Part shown: positions 33,853 through 44,069 of the stretch, piece after piece | Position numbering within the stretch: the stretch's first letter is position 1 | Layout: the number at the start of each line of letters is the position of its first letter | Source of the DNA: Evernia prunastri | Lineage: Eukaryota > Ascomycota > Lecanoromycetes > Lecanorales > Parmeliaceae | Assembly: GCA_003184365.1 (NCBI GenBank) | Contig: NKYR01000054.1 | Coordinates: 130,482-194,481 of the forward strand | Reading direction: 5' to 3' | Length of the DNA: 64,000 nt | Position numbers and translations under genes: made by a program | Notes under the pieces: generated by a model | Told to the model about the DNA's origin: nothing | What the model saw: only the letters and a program-made list of their open reading frames with translations | Databases searched by the model: none

Positions 33853-34365
33853 TATGGTGATTGCTCGGGCGTTCGACTCGAGTATGGGATTAGTTGCCGC
33901 TAGGTGTAGGCATTAAAGACGGTTTTTAGGAGCTATAGGATGCAGTGTCAGCTCTGCTTAAGCTCTTTTCCCGTTCGAACGCTCATCAAGGGAAGCTTGT
34001 TTGTTGAGAAGACTCAGACGATGTATGTGCTACGCTAAATCGAGGGATTCGCGCTGACCTTTTGGATTAAGAGTCTATATCACAGTGAAGCTTCAATTCA
34101 GGTCGCAGGCAATTGATGTAGACAGCGTAATTTGCAGCGTGTCGATTCATGGGGTTGTAATTGAGTTGACCCCGAACACCACAGTCTGGATGTTGTGAAT
34201 GAGGCTTTACCGCCAAGCAATTTCAGCCCTACAGCCAAATGGAGTGCGTTTTGTTTCGTACTTTCATGACTCAAGCTGTCGACAAAAGCACTATAGATAT
34301 TCCGAGAGCTATCCCACAGGATTCCAGTCACTATTGAGTTCTGATGTCCTGCACGTAGCGCCAAC
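33853..34365. other. Divergent promoter region
   Basis: The PP2A-scaffold (minus) and PheRS beta (plus) genes start on either side. No open frame or repeat of note is seen. Shared regulation is possible but not shown. Confidence 0.5.
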
Positions 34366-36511
34366 ATGCCTACTATAGCTGTCGACAAGGCAGCACTCTT
34401 CGAAGCTCTTGGTCAAGAGTGGGTAAATCGCCTCAGCCACCCAAGCAACACTGTACCTGGATGCTGATCCAGCGTATTTCCAGTTACACCACAGAAGAGT
34501 TCGACGAGCTTTGTTTCGAGTTCGGTAGGTAGAGCCACGGGACACAAATGTGACGTCTTTACTGACTATTCCTAGGCATTGAACTCGATGAAGATGTACA
34601 CACACATATATTTCTCACTGCCCCCGCATATCCCTAGCTAAGCTTTCGATCAGACTTCAACGAGTGACCGGCCAGTGGTTAATGGCAAACAAGAACCGGC
34701 GCAGCTCAAGATCGAGATACCCGCGAACAGGTTAGAATGGTAACAGGGTTCTGCCCCGAGGTCTTTGGCTGAAATTGTCGGGCTAGATATGATATGCTAT
34801 GTTTCGAGGGAATATCATTGATGCTGAATATCTTCCGTGGAAAGCGAGATGCGCCTCAGTACACGCTGGCCCCCCCAGCAGGTGGACAGCTGGAACATCT
34901 TACAGCACACCAAGAGGTCAGTGTTCGAATCTAAGTCTACGATAATAAGAAAACAATGCTCAATTCAAAATAGACATCGAGAATACGGCCTTACGTTTCC
35001 GGGGCTATCTTACGCAATATCAAATTCACACAAGCACGATATGAGTCCTTCATTGCGTTGCAAGATAAACTGCATCAGAATTTGGCCCGACAACGGACGC
35101 TTGTTGCAATAGGGACGCATGACCTGGACACTATACAAGGACCGTTCACGTACGAGGCGTTGCCGCCCGAAAGAATACAATTTGTGCCTCTGAACCAGAC
35201 CAGGTCCATGAACGCGGTGGAAATGATGAAGTTCTATGAGGTACGTACAGCATGGGTGGATACCAGGAAATTATGAGACCTGACTGTCGTTTTTAGAATG
35301 ACAAACACTTGTCTCGATATTTACACATAATCAGAGATTCCCCCGTCTACCCTGTCATCCTCGACGCAAACCGAACAGTCTGCTCCATGCCCCCAATAAT
35401 CAATTCCAATCACTCTAAAATCAGCCTTAAAACCCGCAATGTCTTCATTGACATAACAGCCACCGACAAAACGAAAGCGAAGATAGTAAACAACATTATC
35501 GTCACCATGTTCTCCCAATACACCTCAGAACCCTTCACCGTCGAACCCATCCAAATAAAGTCCCCACACAACCACCAAACCCGCCAAGTCCCTGATCTTA
35601 CTCCCCGCGAAACTCAAGCTTCAATCTCATACATAAACTCCTGCTGCGGCCTCTCCCTCTCCGCTTCCGACATATGCTCTCTGCTGAAAAAAATGTGCTA
35701 CACTGCCTCTCCATCTTCCGCATCTGAAGACCTAATAGATGTGCACGTTCCGCCTACTCGCGCAGATGTCCTGCATCAAGCCGACATAATGGAAGACGTT
35801 GCCATTGCCTATGGCTTCAACAACCTCCCTCGATCATTCCCCAATATATCAGGCACCGTCGCCCAACCCCTAGCTATCAACAAACTGAGCGATATCGTAA
35901 GGCTTGAGGCGGCCATGGCAGGCTGGTCAGAAGTACTGCCTCTCATACTCTGCTCCCATGCGGAAAACTTTGCGAACCTGAACCGCGTCGACGATGGCAC
36001 TACTGCTGTCAGACTCGCCAACCCCAAAACGGCGGAATATCAAGTCGTCCGCACGTCCCTCCTCCCCGGCCTGCTGAAGACGCTACGGGAGAACAAACAC
36101 CACAGCGTCCCGATCAAAATCTTCGAGGTCAGCGACGTGGCCTTCAAAGACCTCTCCCTCGAGCGCAAAAGCCGCAACGAGCGCCACTTCGCCGCCGCCT
36201 TCCTGTCCAAGAACAGCGGCTTTGAGATCGTGCACGGGCTCATGGACCGCGTCATGCTCATGCTCAAATCCGCCTTCATGACTAGCGAGGAAGGGTTGGA
36301 GGGTCAGGTTGGGGGGGAGAGCGCGTATTGGATCAACGAGCTGGACGATAAGACGTTCTTGCCGGGACATGCGGCCGCGATACATTTGAGGATGGGAGGA
36401 AAGGAGAGGATCATTGGGACCTTTGGCATACTCCATCCGAGCGTTTTGGAGAAGTTTGAGCTGAGGTATCCGGTTAGTACGTTGGAGATCAATGTTGAGG
36501 TCTTCTTGTGA
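34366..36511 (+). CDS. FRS1: Cytosolic phenylalanyl-tRNA synthetase beta subunit
   Basis: Seven exons (34366-34418, 34494-34534, 34576-34595, 34654-34730, 34787-34916, 34974-35240, 35297-36511) keep phase and give 600 residues, the expected size. The N-terminus MPTIAVDKAALFEALGQDYTTEEFDELCFEFGIELDED and the motif IPANRYDMLCFEGI are typical. The B3/4 region (DLDTIQGPFTYEALPP..IQFVPLNQT), the B5 domain (VHVPPTRADVLHQADIMEDVAIAYGFNN) and the catalytic-like core (RTSLLPGLLKTLRENK, FEVSDV) follow in order. With the alpha subunit it forms the heterotetramer that charges tRNA-Phe and edits misacylated Tyr. The first exons are very short, so automatic gene callers may miss the N-terminus. Confidence 0.97.
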
Positions 36512-36921
36512 TGGTAGTGGGAGTGGAGAGTGGCAAGGGTTGGACGGAGACGAAACCTCCGTACATACAACTAGAATAGAACTCCATTGTCCCATTGCTA
36601 AAGAACCGTGACCATGGCGCAGCATTTAATGGGTGGTGAGTATTGCATGTGTGAATCAATCTGTCTTAAACACTGCTAATTAGGGTATCTTAAACATGAC
36701 CACAAGAGAAACTGAACTCAGATGGTAACAAATGCCAATGTGTACAGACAATCCGCTCACAAAGGCCCACGCCAAGGCTAACGAAGAAGGTAAAGGGGGA
36801 AAGCAACGTAGATGCATAGGAACAAGATGAGGAGCGAATGCCGAGTCTGTACAAAACATGCTGAATGACAACAAGCGGTGCAGATGAAATTGAAGACCTC
36901 GCTGGCGCGTTGTACAGGGCT
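36512..36921. other. Convergent 3' flanks, no gene seen
   Basis: The PheRS beta gene and the glycogenin gene end towards each other. I see no coding sequence or element. Confidence 0.55.
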
Positions 36922-39204
36922 TTAGGACTCTGTCGCTACCGCGGTCACAGGTTCTTCACCAATCTCACGGTTCCGAGCTACACTTCCCCTGTTGAAGTCG
37001 ACCGTCCGGAAAGCCGTCGGCATCGCACCCTGGGTTGATCCAGCCGTAGGCACCCCCTCTGCTTTTTCCCTTTCTTCGATCTCTGAGAATGGCACACTCG
37101 ATGATCCAGGCAACTCTCTGTCCGGAATGAATCGCCCGGGGCTCGCTGGGCCTTCGGCCAGCATCTCCGATTGCCGGTGCTGGAGCTCGGCGAGCTTGGC
37201 GACCGGATCCCAGGCGCTCTGATCGGGCACGCCTTCTGCGGCGGGGAGTTCGCCGGCGGCATCGCGCTCCGAGCCCCAGAACGAGGGACGACGTACCGGT
37301 GCTGGGGTCACGGGGAGGGAAGGACGTTCGAATTCGGTCGGGAAGTCTGTCAATTTCATGCTGGGGCGACGTTGCTGTGATGGATCTTCGATACTAGGGG
37401 AGAACATGGGTTCATCGCCGCTTACGTTTCTTTGATGACCGGTGGAGGCGCCGGTAGCATTGTTCAGGAGCACTTGTACTTTGGCCCGTCGATTTTGTGG
37501 TAATTGGGATATGTATCGTTCGATTTCAGGTACATCGTCCCAGGCGTTGGTTCGAGTATAGGTAGCGAATGGTTCGGGGTTGTTGGAAATCAGAGTAGGC
37601 GTTGAAGGAGACATCGTTTCCGTTTGGGTTCCGTCGTCATCATCGTCGGTAGTCACCGAGGGAGTGGCTTCCGATGGTGCCGCGGGCAGAGGAGCGTCGT
37701 CCGCAAATACACGAGTGGGTTTGAGTGCGGTAGTTTCCCAAGGGAAGATGGGCTTCGGACGTTCGTATGCTGGCGGGGTCGAGGGAACTTGATAGTACAT
37801 GTCTTTTGGTGGCTCGGGATATTTTGGGGCTTGGAATAGCTTGCGATCTGCCGACATCTCGTAAGATTCCGTGGGAAAGTTGGCGGCTTCAGGCCGGGAG
37901 TGAGCCGGTGGAGGGTTGCTGTCCATCGTTAGTGCGCTTTCAGCGGTCTTCATGCTACTCTTGCTCACTGTATAGGGTCCCAGTCGATGGAGAAACGTCG
38001 TTGCTGTGCGGTGGGCGTTGGTTTGACCCCACCTTGCTGTATGTCTTCCGCTAGATCGGTCTTATCGGTCAGCGAGACCTCGATTGTATGGACAGGAGCT
38101 TCGGGCTCCTTGAGCTTGTTGTCCTGCGGCCGTACCAAGGAGAAACCGTAGTCTGTACTTGATGTTTCGCCCTTGACGTACTGCTGCACCGTTCTTGGTT
38201 GCTTTGATGCTTGCCCTGATATGTATGCTGTTGTCTGTTGAAGTCTGTTAGCAGCGTATATTTCATATGGGGCAACAACGCGACTTACTGGGGTCCTGTA
38301 GTGCTTGTCATAGACAGCCCACCACCGCCCCAACAACTCCTCATACGCTCCACTCGCTCCCTTTTGTTCCCTCCCAATCAGCCAAGGCTTTTCGTTTCCA
38401 ATGTAGTGCACCATGTTTATTTGGCTTTGAAAATGCCTGTAGGCAGGCACATATTGATAGTTCCCACTGGGCGTGCAATTGTACGTGAAGCTCAATCTTT
38501 GCCAATCCCGGAAATGCATATTCAGCAGTCCTTGATCTGCTCCATCGAAACTTATTCCTCGTTGTGCCAGAGCCAGCAGAGCGTAGTAGTCGCCCATGTT
38601 GGGTTTCAGCGAGAGAACACCGCTGTTGAAACAATCCGGCCATCCTATGTCTGGTACAGCCGCAAAGCTTGAAGGGTTGTCGAATAGCTCATCGGGAGCT
38701 CGTAACGTCACGACGTCTGCGTCTATGTATACGATGTGGTCGAACTGGGTCTGCCGCCAAAGAGCTATCTTCGTAAAGGTGGAAACAAGGTCTGGTCGGT
38801 TCATGAGGTAGAGATTCTGCGGATACTTGTTCGTAATACGGTCGACGGGTATGATGTGGTCATATGTTGTCTGTCAACAAAGATCAGCACCATCGTCTGC
38901 ATTGAAGTGACTTTGGGGTTGTACTTTGAGCTCCTCAAGTGTTAACGCAGATAAAGAGTCGAAGGTAACAAGGATGGCCAATTGCTTCTTAGTACCATTG
39001 TCTCGTAAGGAATGTGCAAGCACCATAGCACCTGAGACTTGGTTTCAGCGTTGAGTTTGTCTAAAGAGCTTTGACCGTCTTACCAGGCAGGTATGCATCG
39101 CTCGTGAGCAGCTAGGGATGGTCAGGTCGGTTCCCAGACACGATAAGGGTCGAGGGAGGGAATTTACTGACCGTGCAGAAGGTGTCTCGCCGTGTTGCCG
39201 CCAT
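36922..39204 (-). CDS. GLG1: Glycogenin (GT8 self-glucosylating primer of glycogen)
   Basis: Six exons on the minus strand (39204-39172, 39111-39084, 39031-38925, 38870-38289, 38234-37969, 37918-36922) give 670 residues. The GT8 domain fills the N-terminal part: FCTLLTSDAYLPGAMVLAHSL, the DxD motif in HIVYIDADVVTL, PDIGWPDCFNSGVLSLKPN, DGADQGLLN and HYIGNEKPW. The long C-terminal part is Pro/Ser-rich and has NAWDDVPEIERYI, a probable glycogen-synthase docking segment. The fourth intron (38235-38288) is 54 bases with GTAAGT and CTAAC. It is a multiple of three and contains no stop, so retention would add 18 residues in frame. Glycogenin primes glycogen by glucosylating its own Tyr residues. 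Confidence 0.95.
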
Positions 39205-39729
39205 ACTCACGAGATTCTGCTCATAACGAGTATCTTTATGCGTTGTGAGTGTGAAGCAGAAAGTTGGCAGAGAAAAACGGTTTTCTTCCCCACCTCGAGC
39301 CTGGACTTGAATTCGAGTGTCACATGCAAGCCAAACTTGCCCCACATCCAACCCTAATTTCCCGCCCGGGAGGGGGGGGGAAGGAGAGGGGCGGACTAGC
39401 CGAGGCGAATTGCCCCTAAGAAATTCTTCCGCCTTCAATCGTATGGCGCTCTAACAGCTCCAAGGGCCACAACCACGACGTCTTCAAGCTTACATATCTC
39501 CAGCTGTAATCTGTATGCCATGAGTAATTTTTTGACACTGTCTATGGAGCAAAATGCAAAAAGATACTTCGGTGCATATACCTTGATAAAGTCCCGTACA
39601 AACTCCAGATCTGCCCAGTTCCCCAGTCAACAAAAAGAAAGCAAAATATGGAAACAATGGCGATCCTGCCTCCCATGCCCAAGGTCATGTTGTTCATTCA
39701 TCCAACTCCAACCATTGCAGTCCCTCTCC
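39205..39729. other. Intergenic between glycogenin and F-box genes
   Basis: It holds the glycogenin promoter and the 3' flank of the F-box gene, both on the minus strand. A run of G near 39371 and a polypyrimidine stretch are the only notable features. Confidence 0.5.
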
Positions 39730-41838
39730 TCACATAACAGCACACCCTCCACTCCTCGCCCTTCTCCGTCCATTCCTTGGCCCTCCATCTTCCTCATCCG
39801 CGTGGACCATTGCCGCCTCCCTCAACCTCCGTCTTCTTCTTCTGGCCCCAGCGCCTTGTGCACCGGCTTCCTCACTCGCAATCATATGCTCCGCCCACTT
39901 CATTTCCAGCCTACTCGCGGCTTTTGCTTCACCCTTCAACACCCTCTTCATATGCTCGTTGACAGTATCTTGATATCCGTAAAAGCACTTCAGAGAGATT
40001 ACTTCTCGTCTATTGGGCTCGGTGTTGCGCGAGAGGATCTCGCGAATGCCGGTCCAAGTGACGTTCTGGCAGTCGTAGACGACTAGATGGAGACCGACGG
40101 TTGGGGGAGCTATGGTGGCCAAAGCGTGATTACGGTCACGGATACGAACTTGCCCTGCGGCTTCTGTCAGGACGAGGTCCGAGACGCGCGTATTGTCCAT
40201 AAAGATGGTATGAAGCTTGGGGCAAGACTTTATAACTTGGAGCATGCCGCTATCACCTAGATTCTCGCAATAGCTGATGTTGAGGTGGCGAAGCTTCGGA
40301 GCACACGGAGATTTGGCAAGGTTTTGGAGAGTGCTGTTGGAAAGGTGATCGACTTCTTCCAGGTTCAGGTGGGTCATATGTGGAGTAGATTCAAGTATTC
40401 CGGTAATCGCATCATCGGTCAATTCCTCACAAGAAGAGAGCTGAAGGCCACATAGATTAGGAACATTGCCTGACAGACATTTGACGCCTTTGTCGGTGAG
40501 TTGGGAGCATCGACTGAGATCGAGATGACGGAAATTGCGAGGCGAAACCACAGCACGTTCAGTCAAAGGATCGATTTCGGGGTCGACGCCTTGAATCAGT
40601 ACCTGAAGGGCTTCGTCGTCAAGCTCAACGCAATGGTCGACAAATAGTCTTTCAAGTGTGTTGCGTTTAAAGAGCTCCAGAAGGAGTGCTTGATCATTGA
40701 AGCCTTTGACCTCTCCAGCTCGTAGGTCCTTGAGCCGAGAGCATGATTGTACGACTCTGATTAGACCTCTTGAATCAACGTTTGGACACCAAGATATATT
40801 GAGATGCTCCAGCTGTGGACAATTCTGAGCGATAATCCTAAGAGCAGAGTTGCTGAGACTCTTCATGCCTGAGAGGTTGATGTGCATGAGCCGTGGATTT
40901 CGGAGAAGGAAATAATGCACCGAGCTCCTGTCAATACGGCAACCTTCGAGGGAGAAGTATTCCAAGTTTCTGCAGGCATCTGTGATACTTTGGGCGTCTT
41001 TGCCCCAGCTTTCAGGCATCTGCACGCAGCCCCTCAGGTTGAGATCCCTCACAAAAGGTCCAGCTCTCTCTAAGATCTTGGTCAACGAAGCTGCGGGTAT
41101 GTCTTGATAATATTCCTGGGTGTCAAGATTTCTCCATAGCTGTCCATCAAAGCACAACCTATGCCACCTTCTTGAGACTGCTGAGCACTTGACGATATCT
41201 TTTGGCCTCAGGAATTGGAGTATATGCATTGCTAACTCTTGAGGCATCTCACCCCAGAAATTGAAATCCTTCCTCTTGCGAAGCTCCTTTACACGGACTA
41301 TGGGCTTAGAGAAATAGTCCTCGAATACACCAGCCACCCCTAATGTAACAGCGGACATTGCTTCTTTGTTGCCCGCCCGCATGTCTGCCGGCAAAGGTAC
41401 ACTCTTCGGCACAAGGGGAGCATGACTCGCAAGCTCACTGTCCAGACATCGAATCCGAGGCGAGGAACCGAGGTTATGATTGTCTATACCGGGCGTACTT
41501 GCTACTGAAGTTGGTGCGGTTGAGAATGCACCGGACTGCGTGGAAGAGTAAGAGTTCCCATGCGAATGGCCGTGTCTGGAGTTGGAGGATGATAAGGATA
41601 CGCAGGACATTGACGCTTTGCTGCCCCCTGAATAAGAAGTAGGAGGAGCCCTGCGCATCGAAGCTAGCGATTGAGAGGATGACATCCTTTGTAGGCTCTG
41701 CAAGAGACGCCTGCGACCCTTGAGCTTGGGTGGCTGCTCGAATGGAAGGGGTCCTCCTGGCAGTGGTGCTCCATGTATGCTGGTCGGGGTCATCGTCCCA
41801 GGCGATTCGGTCACCTCGTTCCAAATCACCTGAGACAT
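39730..41838 (-). CDS. F-box/LRR protein with C-terminal CaaX box
   Basis: One long exon. The first ATG in frame is at 41838 (MSQVIWNEVTESPG), giving 702 residues; the frame is open upstream to about 41946 next to an acceptor-like TTGGTAG, so a further 5' exon is possible. A Ser-rich N-terminus precedes an F-box (FWGEMPQELAMHILQFLRPKDIVKCSAVSRRWHRLC, about residues 190-225). About a dozen leucine-rich repeats follow (LEYFSLEGC, LEHLNISWC, FRHLDLSRCSQLTD, LRHLNISYCENLGD). F-box/LRR proteins select substrates for SCF ubiquitin ligases. The protein ends SGGCAVM, a CaaX sequence with terminal Met predicted for farnesylation. Animal FBXL2/FBXL20 have a CaaX box in the same place, so a membrane-anchored SCF receptor is likely. 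Confidence 0.93.
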   Translation of the reverse strand: MSQVIWNEVTESPGTMTPTSIHGAPLPGGPLPFEQPPKLKGRRRLLQSLQRMSSSQSLASMRRAPPTSYSGGSKASMSCVSLSSSNSRHGHSHGNSYSSTQSGAFSTAPTSVASTPGIDNHNLGSSPRIRCLDSELASHAPLVPKSVPLPADMRAGNKEAMSAVTLGVAGVFEDYFSKPIVRVKELRKRKDFNFWGEMPQELAMHILQFLRPKDIVKCSAVSRRWHRLCFDGQLWRNLDTQEYYQDIPAASLTKILERAGPFVRDLNLRGCVQMPESWGKDAQSITDACRNLEYFSLEGCRIDRSSVHYFLLRNPRLMHINLSGMKSLSNSALRIIAQNCPQLEHLNISWCPNVDSRGLIRVVQSCSRLKDLRAGEVKGFNDQALLLELFKRNTLERLFVDHCVELDDEALQVLIQGVDPEIDPLTERAVVSPRNFRHLDLSRCSQLTDKGVKCLSGNVPNLCGLQLSSCEELTDDAITGILESTPHMTHLNLEEVDHLSNSTLQNLAKSPCAPKLRHLNISYCENLGDSGMLQVIKSCPKLHTIFMDNTRVSDLVLTEAAGQVRIRDRNHALATIAPPTVGLHLVVYDCQNVTWTGIREILSRNTEPNRREVISLKCFYGYQDTVNEHMKRVLKGEAKAASRLEMKWAEHMIASEEAGAQGAGARRRRRRLREAAMVHADEEDGGPRNGRRRARSGGCAVM

Positions 41839-44069
41839 TTTGTAGAAGCCCGATAAGGAAGTTGTGTTTGATGAAGTGGTTCGGCCAGCCTCGGCACTTG
41901 GTTGCTGAACAGTAGTATGGCTCTGATGCTCCGATGTATCTACCAATAACCAATCACTTTTTTAAACAACAATGCACAGCTCGCAATGTGTTACTCTAAC
42001 AATGAGCGTCTTCTAGAGCTGTTGGGTCCTCGCTGCTGACAGTGCGTACCTGGCGGGGTAAAAGCGGGTCAGCGTTGCATCCGTCTGACAGCCTTGAGAA
42101 TGGGCACCTGAAGGCAAAACAGGCACACTCACAACTCAATGGGGGGACCTGGAGCGACTGAGAGGTACCAGCAGGCCAAATCACACGATGCGTACTGCCC
42201 TTGATCTCAAGTGTTTGGAAAGGGTCGGTAGAGCAGCAGTCTCACGGTGTTGCCGGGCTTGGCGTTTTCGTTATCGTTTATCGATAGCGATAAAGCGCGC
42301 AGATGACCCCGCAGAAGAACCTAGTGATGCGGGAGGGTGACCAAGAAAGCACACGACGATGTAGTCCTCTGATTGGCAGTGACCCGATTCGAATAATGAC
42401 TGTTGAGTCTCGAGAAGTGAGGAAGGAGGAAGAGGAGGAGAAGAAGAAGGGGAGGTGAGATTTGGAGAGCTGAAGCTACCTTACGCATTGCGGGTAGAAT
42501 GGGGAGCCCAGCCCCACTAGAGTAGGTGGAGCTTTCCTGCAAGGGCCTAGATCGGGATTTGCAATTGTCTACTTGTTGCCGAAGTCACCGAGTGCTTGGG
42601 AATACATGGCTACGCTCGATCATGACCAAATTCGTCCAAGAGCCTTTCATCGCACTGCTGAGACTCGTCGCATCTCGATAGCTAATTTCGCCTGCCTTTT
42701 CTCACTAAAAATCATCTTCTCGCATATCATAACCCTCCACGCAATCAGAAGATGAATGTATTCACGAGAGCAGGGGTCTTTGGAGGTGTGGGTGTGGAAA
42801 CACAATGGTGCCCAGGGCAATCGAGAGGGGTACTCCACGCTTGGGTACTTCAACGTCCACTAAGAGGGGCAAAGCACGCGAGGATGCATCGGCTCTTGCC
42901 CTGATTCAGCGCCTCGTGCGGTATTTATGTGGCCAATCATCGGCATTCCGTTTCGCCATGGCCTTTCCGCAATGCATCTACGTACGTATAAAGCTGGCAA
43001 CGTGGCGACGCGCTGGGTCCTTTCAAGGCCTGAAAGGACCCTTAGGAATTAATTAGGCTGTTCGAGCAAGATCCTGAGGGTCCAAACATCGCTGCGGCCT
43101 GTGCCGCAAGGGTGGACGGGATAGGTCAAGAAGAGAGCGAATGGAACAATCGGCAAGCGGCAGTACTTCACCCAGAGATTTTGTGAGGCATGGGGGAGTG
43201 TGGGGAAGACAAACCTACCTAGATTCTGTGCTACCTAACAATCTAAAAAGTCCGCTTTTGCGTACGAGAATTTTCATGCCTTAGATAATTACTCTAGTAG
43301 AATTCTGTAGACCGAGTGTTGTTAGATAATCAGACTTCGAATTTGGTATAGAAAAACCTGCTTCGCCACCACACCTTTCGCGGCACAACCGCCACCTGCA
43401 TCGTCTCTCCTCAAACCTGGAAACCACCTCATCATGGTTTATAGAATCTACAACAACTCGAACTCAGCCTCCGTGATAGATTTCGTGAACCTAGCCAACG
43501 CTTGCCGTTCTGAACCGCAGAGTCCTCTGGCTCTCGAAGATAACAGTGTCCGGGGCATGCAGAGTCTCGAAATTTTCCCACGTACATTCGCTCTCCTACC
43601 ACCCACAAAGCTGTGGCGAGCGACCAAACTCACGCTGGGAAGTTTTCCCGGAGGAGAGCCAGACTCGGGCAAAAGCTGAAACCACTGCTACAAGCCGGAT
43701 GACCGACCTTGGTTGTAGGCTAGAGATTCGATGGAATTGGTGTGCATTAATTATCATGTTGAGGACGACCAGTTAGAGCACGATCCATTGCACAGAAGAA
43801 GTGGTATCAGTGTTGCAGAACACAACAAAGTTTTTATCGAAGTCTGCGCAAAGGCTTGTTGCACGCCATAGTGCGCCTGAAGCCATATTTTGTAAGAGGT
43901 AAATTAGGCCAGACGTGTCCACAACTCCAACCTTTGGCGGTAACCGATGTGGGATTCCTTTGCTTTTTGTTGTTGTCGTAGGTAGATCGTGATCCATCAT
44001 TGTCCTGCAAAGCGGAGACGCGTAAATGCTGGCGTTCGAAAAAAGGAGAGCAGGTGTCCTGGGTCCAGG
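41839..44069. other. Long intergenic region, no secure gene
   Basis: It contains the F-box promoter. Small frames start at 42805 and 43434 (MVYRIYNNSNSAS, good start context, 81 residues), but neither has a recognisable domain or supporting exon. GGAAGAGGAGGAG-type low complexity occurs near 42425-42455. Confidence 0.4.
42277..42294. promoter_or_regulatory. Inverted repeat TTTATCG-N4-CGATAAA
   Basis: Seven-base perfect arms flank ATAG and create TATCGATA; another TTATCG lies just before. It contains overlapping GATA-type cores and lies about 440 bases upstream of the F-box gene start. It could be a paired transcription factor site. Confidence 0.4.

Noticed and set aside
39757..40086. Plus-strand frame opposite the F-box gene
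   Set aside because: It is antisense to a well-supported coding exon and Pro/Ser-rich by codon complementarity.
43434..43679. 81-codon frame with a good start context
   Set aside because: An equally open frame lies on the opposite strand, no domain is recognised, and it is too short to support alone.
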